NCBI RefSeq assembly: GCF_002082565.1
Contig: NZ_CP020562.1
Span: 1,798,001 to 1,862,000 of the forward strand
Reading direction: 5' to 3'
Length of the DNA: 64,000 nt
Origin: Halomonas sp. GT
Lineage (GTDB): Bacteria; Pseudomonadota; Gammaproteobacteria; Pseudomonadales; Halomonadaceae
Below, one piece after another: positions 58,937 through 64,000 of the stretch. The first letter of the stretch is position 1. Every line of letters starts with the position of its first letter. The position numbers and the translations under genes are program-made. Below the pieces are notes generated by a model. It was not told where the DNA came from, made no database searches, and worked only from the letters and a program-made list of their open reading frames with translations.

Positions 58937-60643
58937 ATGGACGCAATTTACACGTTCTTCTTAGTAGGCGGTTCCCTGATGGCGCTCAGCATTTTAGCGA
59001 GCCGTCTTTCTTCAATGATGGGAGTGCCGCTGCTACTGATTTTCTTAGGACTTGGCATGCTGGCGGGGGAAGAGGGCCTGCTAGGGGTTGAGTTTGACGA
59101 TTACACCATGGCGTTTACGATTGGCCATCTAGCGCTCGCAATGATTCTGCTGGATGGCGGCCTTCGCACTCGATTAAAAACGTTCCGTGTCGGCTTTAGG
59201 CCAGCGCTCTCGTTAGCCACCTTTGGCGTCTTTATCACCAGCGCTATTGTTGGTGTCATTTCCATGTGGGTGTTTAATCTTTCCCTAGTACAAGGGTTGC
59301 TTGTTGGGGCAATTGTTGGCTCCACCGATGCAGCAGCCGTGTTCTCGATGCTTAGCGGCCGTGGGGTTAACCTCAACGAGCGGGTAGGGGCCACGCTCGA
59401 AATCGAATCGGGTACCAACGACCCGATGGCCATTTTCCTCACGCTAATGTTGGTCGAGCTGTTGGTTGGCGATATTGGCGGCATTGGCGAAACACTGCTG
59501 TTCTTCATTTCCCAGTTTGGAATTGGTTTAGTTGTTGGTATTGGTGGTGGCTGGCTAAGCGCTAAGCTGCTGCGTTGGTTAGATCTAGCCCCCGGCCTTT
59601 ATGCCATGCTAGCGCTGGCGCTTGGGTTCAGTGTGTTTGGATTAACCAGTGTGCTGGGCGGTAGCGGTTTCTTGGCCATTTATTTAGCAGGGTTGATGAT
59701 TGGTAATCAGCCTGGGCGGCACCTTAACTTTATTCTTCCGGTACACGACGGGCTGGCTTGGTTGAGTCAGATTGGTTTGTTCCTGGTGTTGGGCTTACTC
59801 GTCACTCCAAGCCAGCTCTGGGACGTGGCATTGCCAGCAGGGCTAGTTGCGCTAGCACTGATTTTTGTTGCGCGGCCCCTGGCGGTGTTGATCACCATTA
59901 AGCCGTTTTTCAAATTCCGCTGGCGAGAGACTTTCTTTATTGCCTGGGTTGGCTTGCGGGGCGCGGTGCCTATCGTGCTGGCTATCTTCCCGTTAATCGG
60001 CGGAGTGGAAAATGCCTCGCTGTACTTTAACGTAGCGTTTGCGGTGGTGTTGATGTCGCTGCTTATTCAGGGCGGCTCGCTAACATTTATGGCGCGATGG
60101 CTGAAAGTAGAAGTACCTGTAGGCACCACGCCGAACCGCCGAGGGCCGCTTGGCATAATGCCGGAAAATGATTTTGAGATGTTTGTTTATGTGGTCGAAA
60201 ACGAAGACTTAGAAGATGTTCCTATTCGGCTGCTGCGCTTCCCTTCGGGCGCATTGATTTCGGCGCTTTTTCGCCACCACGTCATGCTGCATCCTAAAGG
60301 GAGTACGCGGCTAAAGCTTGGTGATGTCATTTGTGTCATTGGTCGCACCGAAGACCTCGTCGCGCTCAACCGTCTATTTAATGGCGATGCAAAGCTCAAA
60401 CAAGAGCGAGCCTTCTTTGGTACTTTCACCTTGGATGGCGAAGCGCAAATGCAAGATATTGCCCAAGCCTATGGTTTAACCTTAAGCCCGGGTGAGCAGG
60501 ACATGACGCTTGCGGAGTTTATTTCGCTACGTGTCGGCGGCCACCCAGTAGTAGGCGACGATGTCGACTGGCATGGCATTCACTGGGTAGTTAGTGAAAT
60601 GGAAGGCGGTAATATTACTCGAGTTGGCTTAAGGCTCTACTAA
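58937..60643 (+). CDS. cvrA: K+/H+ antiporter, CvrA (NhaP2)-like
   Basis: A 568-residue CPA1 antiporter with about 12 membrane segments (FLVGGSLMALSILASRLSSMMG, VGSTDAAAVFSMLSGRGVNLNERVGATLEIESGTNDPMAIFLT with the ion-site Asp) and a cytoplasmic TrkA-C-like domain (about 400-490, FEMFVYVVENEDLEDVPIRLLRFP, LGDVICVIGRTEDLVALNRLF), the CvrA layout. ATG at 58937 follows CGGAGAG; the open frame from 58892 is extension. It exports K+ and supports pH or osmotic balance. Confidence 0.92.
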   Translation: MDAIYTFFLVGGSLMALSILASRLSSMMGVPLLLIFLGLGMLAGEEGLLGVEFDDYTMAFTIGHLALAMILLDGGLRTRLKTFRVGFRPALSLATFGVFITSAIVGVISMWVFNLSLVQGLLVGAIVGSTDAAAVFSMLSGRGVNLNERVGATLEIESGTNDPMAIFLTLMLVELLVGDIGGIGETLLFFISQFGIGLVVGIGGGWLSAKLLRWLDLAPGLYAMLALALGFSVFGLTSVLGGSGFLAIYLAGLMIGNQPGRHLNFILPVHDGLAWLSQIGLFLVLGLLVTPSQLWDVALPAGLVALALIFVARPLAVLITIKPFFKFRWRETFFIAWVGLRGAVPIVLAIFPLIGGVENASLYFNVAFAVVLMSLLIQGGSLTFMARWLKVEVPVGTTPNRRGPLGIMPENDFEMFVYVVENEDLEDVPIRLLRFPSGALISALFRHHVMLHPKGSTRLKLGDVICVIGRTEDLVALNRLFNGDAKLKQERAFFGTFTLDGEAQMQDIAQAYGLTLSPGEQDMTLAEFISLRVGGHPVVGDDVDWHGIHWVVSEMEGGNITRVGLRLY

Positions 60644-60658
60644 TTAACCGGAAAGGCG

Positions 60659-60686
60659 TTGACTTCCAAGGGAAAGCTGTTATTAT
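60659..60686 (+). promoter_or_regulatory. Promoter of tRNA-Ser
   Basis: TTGACT (60659-60664) and TATTAT (60681-60686) with a 16-bp spacer, both 5 of 6 to the sigma-70 consensus, about 15 bp before the mature 5' end of the tRNA. Confidence 0.6.
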
Positions 60687-60701
60687 ACGCACCCATAAGC
60701 C

Positions 60702-60792
60702 GGAGGGATGGCAGAGCGGTTGAATGCACCGGTCTTGAAAACCGGCATAGGTTAATAGCCTATCCAGGGTTCGAATCCCTGTCCCTCCGCCA
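60702..60792 (+). tRNA. tRNA-Ser(TGA)
   Basis: A 91-nt tRNA. Acceptor GGAGGGA (60702-60708) pairs with TCCCTCC (60782-60788), then discriminator G and encoded CCA. The anticodon stem CCGGT/ACCGG encloses CTTGAAA, anticodon TGA (60736-60738). A long variable arm (TAGGTTAATAGCCTA) and the T-arm AGGGTTCGAATCCCT identify a class II serine tRNA. It stands alone, and it marks the boundary between core genome and accessory DNA. Confidence 0.96.
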
Positions 60793-60805
60793 AGTATTAC
60801 GAATA

Positions 60806-60830
60806 AGCCGCTGATTTCAGCGGCTTTTTT
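60806..60830 (+). terminator. Intrinsic terminator of tRNA-Ser
   Basis: AGCCGCTG, loop ATTT, CAGCGGCT, followed by T (60825-60830): a compact Rho-independent terminator 14 nt after the tRNA. Confidence 0.85.
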
Positions 60831-60841
60831 GTGTCTGTAAT

Positions 60842-61150
60842 TTAGTCAGCCCATACCTCAGCCCATACTTTGGTTTTGGCTTTCACTGAATAGAAACAAA
60901 CCTCTCTGGACGCTCTCTCTTCGTAAGTCGTTTTTTGATACTCACCTCCATGGCTCAACTCCCTCAAAAGCTTCACTGATGCACGCTCGTGAGGGCGAGG
61001 TGACAGCCTCTCTTCTTTCAGATAATGTCCTCTGAAGAGTTTTGAATGGTAGCCACTGGCTGGTAACGACCCAAAGCGGCCATGCCGACAAAGACAGCGG
61101 GCGCGGTTTTTTGAGTATATGGGGTATTCTCGATGAATGGTGTTATGTGC
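60842..61150 (-). other. Stop-free minus-strand frame without ATG in a 374-bp gap, possible gene remnant
   Basis: Between the tRNA and the next gene no ordinary gene is present. One minus-strand frame is open for 102 codons, from a stop at 61151-61153 to a stop at 60842-60844, and ends in KAKTKVWAEVWAD. It contains no ATG, only GTG and TTG codons, and no ribosome-binding site. The end carries a spaced direct repeat, TCAGCCCATAC at 60846-60856 and 60858-60868. I do not recognise the product. It could be the 3' remnant of an element inserted at the tRNA or mere chance. Confidence 0.25.
61142..61148 (+). other. GTTATGT, possible cassette boundary
   Basis: A GTTATGT 18 bp before the ATG of the secreted-protein gene resembles the crossover core of integron sites. 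I could not find a convincing partner arm upstream, so the assignment rests only on position and on the attC-like structure further along. Confidence 0.2.
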
Positions 61151-61166
61151 TTAAAGGTGGCGGAAG

Positions 61167-61580
61167 ATGATCATAATTAAGACTAAAGTTACAGCTATTG
61201 TATTCCTTGTATTAATGGCATTTTCTATCCATGCTCAAGCCGCCGACGAGGACCACATCCGATCAAACCTTGCAGCCGATTATGCACAGTGTTGGAGTTA
61301 CTACGCGATTACTTCTGAAGGCGTACGTCGCGGCGGGCAGAACGACTTGGCCGAGCAATTCACTGCTCTTGCGAATGAAGCATTCCTAAAGGGGGTTACC
61401 CTTAGTAATGCTGAGGTCACAAAGGCTAGGGCGGAGATGGCACGCATGCAGCAGTTTAATGAAATCCGTAGTGATTTTTCAAATCTTGAAATCCTATTTG
61501 TAAAGTATAATCAACTCTGTAATGGATTAATGGCTGACCCAATAAGCCGTGAAGAGTATGGGAGGCGTAGCGGGCAGTAA
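61167..61580 (+). CDS. Small secreted protein of unknown function
   Basis: A 137-residue protein with a clear signal peptide (about 1-25, hydrophobic AIVFLVLMAFSIHAQA before ADEDH). The mature part is mostly helical and has two cysteines (about 42 and 118) that could form a disulfide. I do not recognise the family. It has a GGCGGAAG ribosome-binding site and different, AT-richer codon use than the core genes. It lies alone before a gap of 357 bp and may be the first of several integron cassettes. Confidence 0.65.
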   Translation: MIIIKTKVTAIVFLVLMAFSIHAQAADEDHIRSNLAADYAQCWSYYAITSEGVRRGGQNDLAEQFTALANEAFLKGVTLSNAEVTKARAEMARMQQFNEIRSDFSNLEILFVKYNQLCNGLMADPISREEYGRRSGQ

Positions 61581-61937
61581 TGTTTGTTAGAAAAAGTGGC
61601 GAATAACTCTAGATCAAACAGGCGCGCTATCGACCCTGAGCGGACTTCGCTGAGACCGGATATTCATAAGTACCTTTGGCTCACAATGCGCGTTTTTCTG
61701 GTTGGGTTTGAAATACAAATGTTTGGTTTTCTGGAGCGGCTTTTTCAAAGTTTTTATGAAACAAGGTGTTAGGGGAAAGCTATTGATGATTATGTGCAAT
61801 ATCCAAAGGATGGTGAAAATGTTAACGCGCATGCGGCATTTATTTCTCTAAATTTCAATGCATTATAACTATATGGTCAGGATGGTGGTGGCCAGAAAAG
61901 CACGCATGCGCACTAATAAACTGTTACGTGAAGCCAT
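61581..61937. other. Gene-free stretch between the secreted protein and the HEPN-like gene
   Basis: No gene is supportable here; a 62-codon frame at 61584-61772 lacks a ribosome-binding site and any recognisable sequence. AT-rich. Two copies of an inverted GCGCATGCG/CGCATGCGC element stand near 61828 and 61902. A GTTACGT at 61923 lies 15 bp before the next ATG and could be a cassette boundary, but the arms upstream (TTATAAC at 61863) pair only partly. Confidence 0.4.
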
Positions 61938-62612
61938 ATGGAAAGATTTGAAACATATACCCGCTTAGGTGGAGATGATAGGTTTAGATGGATTGCCGAG
62001 AGTAATCTAGACACGTTTGAGGAAATCGACCCAAAAGTGAAAAAGCTTTGGGCTGATATTTCATCATTGCTATCAAGCTGTGATGACCCCGAAAATCCTC
62101 CAGCCGAATACTACACGCTCCATATAGAGCTAGATCCTCTGGAGGAGGCTAGAGACCAGTCATGTATTATTGCTGTTGTGTTCACGGCGATGTACTTTGA
62201 GGCCTTTATTTATGACTATGCTGCATCTTGTTTAGGAGATAAGTATTCGAAAGATCACTTGGACAAATTAGACTTCGTATCGAAGTGGCTAGTTATCCCT
62301 AAACTGATTACTGGAAAAGAGATATCTAAGTCTGGCCAAGCTTATGAATCATTGAAACGCCTCCACAAAGATCGAAACTCTCTCGTGCATCTGAAATCAA
62401 GAGAAATGAATTTCGATAATGAAGAATTGGCAAGTTATATGAAGGCGCGTGAACAAGATATTCAAGAATCAACGAAAAACTGTAGGAAAGCGTTAAGGTA
62501 TGTAATCCAAGAGCTTTTGGCAATTGACCCAGATCATCCAAAGGTTATCTTGGCGAGTCAATCACGTAACAAGTCAAAGCACTCAGACGCAGCTAGCTGC
62601 GCCGGTGTTTGA
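61938..62612 (+). CDS. HEPN-like protein with an R-x4-H motif, probable integron cassette gene
   Basis: A 224-residue, mostly helical protein that I do not recognise as a whole. Residues 146-151 read RNSLVH inside a helix (LKRLHKDRNSLVHLKSREM), matching the R-x4-6-H catalytic motif of HEPN ribonucleases, and a polar helix precedes it (VVFTAMYFEAFIYDYAASCLG), as is common in HEPN folds. HEPN proteins serve as toxins and in anti-phage defence. No Shine-Dalgarno is obvious. The last 16 residues are encoded within a 59-bp attC-like structure, typical of cassette genes. Function is inferred from the motif only. Confidence 0.6.
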   Translation: MERFETYTRLGGDDRFRWIAESNLDTFEEIDPKVKKLWADISSLLSSCDDPENPPAEYYTLHIELDPLEEARDQSCIIAVVFTAMYFEAFIYDYAASCLGDKYSKDHLDKLDFVSKWLVIPKLITGKEISKSGQAYESLKRLHKDRNSLVHLKSREMNFDNEELASYMKAREQDIQESTKNCRKALRYVIQELLAIDPDHPKVILASQSRNKSKHSDAASCAGV

Positions 62613-62622
62613 AGCGTTATGA
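62564..62622 (+). other. Probable integron attC site (59-base element)
   Basis: R'' ACGTAAC (62564-62570) and R' GTTATGA (62616-62622) share the TAAC/GTTA pair. Inside, 4-nt spacers (AAGT, AAGC) are followed by L'' CAAAGCAC (62575-62582) and L' GTGTTTG (62605-62611), which pair perfectly except for one unpaired G in L''. A central stem CGCAGC/GCTGCG (62588-62593, 62596-62601) with loop TA closes it. Length 59 bp and the single extrahelical base in L'' are the defining features of attC. It overlaps the end of the HEPN-like gene. Confidence 0.65.
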
Positions 62623-62644
62623 ATTACGAGAAAGGTGAGCCATC

Positions 62645-63052
62645 GTGCCAATTGAGTTGCCAGTAGAGTTACGGTTCCCGATGGGAGGAACAACTCCGTT
62701 AACCGACAGAGCGGTTCAAGACTTTATTAGCCTTGCGCGAAAGGCCTCATCTAGCACCATTGGTCGCCAACAGATTATTGAAAAATTTAAGGAATTTTTG
62801 GCTGTTGCGAGTGGTGATCAGTACGCCAAAAGCTCTAGTTTGTCGTGGGCTGAGTCAGACCTAGAATATCACGCTGACAGAGCTGCATCCGACGCACCTG
62901 GTTTTATCGCCGCCTTCTGCGATGCATGTGAGGCACTTGAAAACTGGGGAGTAGCTGTTCCCGGGCACCAATACGTTAACAATATCCTTGAGAAACATTC
63001 GGTTCCGTTTAGAGTCATCGATAATCAGCTGATGGCCACTGATGAGCACTGA
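62645..63052 (+). CDS. Short protein, probably truncated at its 3' end by the IS3-family insertion
   Basis: A 135-residue soluble protein starting with GTG, 6-10 nt after AAAGGTGAG. Segments such as FIAAFCDACEALENWGVAVPGHQYVNNILEKHSVPFRVIDNQL look like the early part of a longer protein; I have a weak recollection of abortive-infection (AbiJ-like) proteins with similar N-terminal domains, which cannot be checked here. The stop TGA (63050-63052) coincides with what looks like the terminal TGA of the IS, so the natural C-terminus and any attC of this presumed cassette are probably lost or displaced beyond the element. Confidence 0.55.
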   Translation: MPIELPVELRFPMGGTTPLTDRAVQDFISLARKASSSTIGRQQIIEKFKEFLAVASGDQYAKSSSLSWAESDLEYHADRAASDAPGFIAAFCDACEALENWGVAVPGHQYVNNILEKHSVPFRVIDNQLMATDEH

Positions 63053-63114
63053 AGTGGCTATAGTTTCCCGGACACACAGACGCAGGTAATATCTCCTGCT
63101 TATAGAGGTGTGTC

Positions 63115-63414
63115 ATGACTCAGAAGAAAACCAATTCTTATACCGACGAATTCAGAGAAGGTGCCGTCAAACTGGCGATAGAATCGAATCAGCCAGTTGC
63201 CCAGTCCGCCCGAGAACTGGGGGTGAACGTCAATACACTGCATACCTGGATCAATAAATTTCACGGCGAACCACCGCCAGGCTCCGGTAAGCAGGTAAAT
63301 GACGTGCATCTGTATGAGGAGCTAAAACAGCTGCGTCGTGAAAATGCCCGACTCAAGGAGGAGCGGGAACTGTTAAAAAAGGCGGCAGCCTTCTTCGCCA
63401 AAGAATCACGCTGA
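63115..63414 (+). CDS. IS3-family transposase OrfA (helix-turn-helix protein)
   Basis: A 99-residue OrfA with a DNA-binding HTH ([42 protein letters not shown]) and the C-terminal leucine zipper region ([33 protein letters not shown]). AGAGG precedes ATG. Near its end, AAAAAAG at 63375-63381 is the slippery site used to make the OrfAB transposase. Confidence 0.93.
   Translation: MTQKKTNSYTDEFREGAVKLAIESNQPVAQSARELGVNVNTLHTWINKFHGEPPPGSGKQVNDVHLYEELKQLRRENARLKEERELLKKAAAFFAKESR
63375..63381 (+). promoter_or_regulatory. A6G programmed -1 frameshift site
   Basis: AAAAAAG within orfA lies where the -1 frame continues into orfB (next stop-free through the window end). This is the standard mechanism for IS3-family transposase expression; use of the site is inferred. 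Confidence 0.7.
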
Positions 63415-63428
63415 AATACACCTTTATC

Positions 63429-64000
63429 ATGCACCATCAGAGCGAATTCAGCATCGCTCTGATGTGTCGGGTGTTTGACGTTTCTCGAAGCGGTTATTAC
63501 GAGTGGCAATTACGGCCGCCCAGCTTGAGAAACCAGCGAGATGAAGCGTTGAAGGCCAACATTCATAAGCACCATCAAGCCAGCCGAGCGACGTATGGGA
63601 CGCGACGTCTCCAGCAGAAGCTGTCGGAAGAGAATGAATCAGTCAGTCGGCGTCGCATTGGCCGATTAATGCAGGAGGAAGGCTTGGCGTGCAAAACAAG
63701 GCGCAAGTTCAGGGCAACGACGAACTCGAAACATGATAAACCCGTTGCTCCCAACCTGCTGGATCGACACTTCACCACGGAGAAGCCCGATCAGGCTTAT
63801 GTGGGGGATATCACTTACATACCGACACGGGAGGGGTGGCTTTACCTGGCGGTGTTTATCGACTTGTATTCGCGCGCTGTCGTAGGTTGGTCAATGGATA
63901 GTCGCATGCCGACCTCGCTGGTCAATGATGCGCTTACCATGGCGATTTGGAAGCGTAGGCCTAATGCCGGATTACTGGTTCATAGCGACCGCGGAAGCCA
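63429..64000 (+). CDS. IS3-family transposase OrfB, DDE catalytic domain (partial)
   Basis: The frame one base behind orfA is open from the slippery site to the window end; the first ATG is 63429. It reads [26 protein letters not shown], the HTH_21-like region ([34 protein letters not shown]) and the rve core with the first catalytic Asp in [10 protein letters not shown], then [16 protein letters not shown] and the second Asp in LLVHSDRGS. The final Glu is beyond the window. About 190 residues are visible and intact. Confidence 0.9.
   Translation, partial: MHHQSEFSIALMCRVFDVSRSGYYEWQLRPPSLRNQRDEALKANIHKHHQASRATYGTRRLQQKLSEENESVSRRRIGRLMQEEGLACKTRRKFRATTNSKHDKPVAPNLLDRHFTTEKPDQAYVGDITYIPTREGWLYLAVFIDLYSRAVVGWSMDSRMPTSLVNDALTMAIWKRRPNAGLLVHSDRGS

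Larger units (their letters stand above)
63050..64000 (+). mobile_element. IS3-family insertion sequence, left part (right end outside window)
   Basis: The element carries orfA, an A6G frameshift site and orfB in the -1 frame, the IS3-family layout. The left end probably begins at TGAAGTGGCTATAGTTTCCC (63050), as TGA-starting terminal repeats are common in the family. The exact boundary and target duplication cannot be fixed without the right end. Confidence 0.85.

Noticed and set aside
61061..61148. attC using TGGTAAC (61061) and GTTATGT (61142)
   Set aside because: Beyond the TAAC/GTTA pair, the L-box positions do not match.
61584..61772. 62-codon frame after the secreted protein gene
   Set aside because: No ribosome-binding site, no recognisable sequence, and it starts 3 bp after the upstream stop in a region lacking coding character.
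61601..61774. attC for the secreted-protein cassette using GAATAAC (61601) with GTTGGGT (61701) or GTTAGGG (61768)
   Set aside because: The R cores look acceptable but the L boxes do not pair and there is no central stem.
62326..62541. Minus-strand frame inside the HEPN-like gene
   Set aside because: Lies wholly within a better-supported gene and has no start signal; a shadow frame.
60702..64000. CRISPR array or prophage in the accessory region
   Set aside because: No regularly spaced repeats and no phage structural or integrase genes are visible in this stretch.

Overview
The window is a stretch of chromosome from a gammaproteobacterium, most likely a member of the Halomonadaceae (Halomonas/Vreelandella-like). 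This is inferred from protein resemblance, from gene order (thrS-infC-rpmI-rplT-pheST-ihfA; tig-clpP-clpX-lon-hupB-ppiD; mltD-gloB-yafS-rnhA-dnaQ), from an osmoprotectant uptake operon and from moderate GC. No 16S rRNA is present to confirm it.

Positions 1-20.3 kb are core machinery: a translation cluster (thrS 3' end, infC with a rare AUC start, L35, L20, PheST, IHF-alpha), a flavodoxin with a small membrane protein, a protein-folding and proteolysis block (trigger factor, ClpP, ClpX, Lon, HU-beta, PpiD), and lpxH-ppiB facing glnS-cysS. At 20.4-24.3 kb lies a yehZYXW-type osmoprotectant ABC transporter. At 24.4-29.8 kb are branched-chain 2-oxoacid dehydrogenase E1alpha, E1beta and E2, followed by an unusual protein kinase. 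On the minus strand at 29.8-33.3 kb is an Mla/Pqi-type lipid transport operon (STAS-MlaE, ATPase, MCE protein, lipoprotein). From 33.4 to 60.6 kb come a SulP transporter, a chemoreceptor, RarD, a YafV amidase, RsuA, a yejABEF peptide importer, mltD/gloB opposite yafS-rnhA-dnaQ-nudC, an SCP2 protein, SohB, an ArsR regulator, PrpE, a YhhQ queuosine-precursor transporter behind a candidate preQ1-I riboswitch, a YbfF esterase, an exonuclease/GIY-YIG fusion, an orphan NMT1-type binding protein and a CvrA antiporter.

After a tRNA-Ser(TGA) at 60.7 kb the character changes. Genes become sparse, AT-richer and unlike the core. They include a small secreted protein, a HEPN-like protein with an R-x4-H motif, and a short protein whose 3' end abuts an IS3-family insertion sequence that runs off the window. 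The end of the HEPN-like gene folds into a 59-bp structure with the architecture of an integron attC site (R, spacer, L with one extrahelical base, central stem). I therefore read 61.1-63.05 kb as probable integron gene cassettes, possibly carrying toxin or anti-phage functions, interrupted by the IS. This is the most interesting part of the window. The evidence is strong for one attC and weak for the other cassette boundaries, and no integrase is visible.
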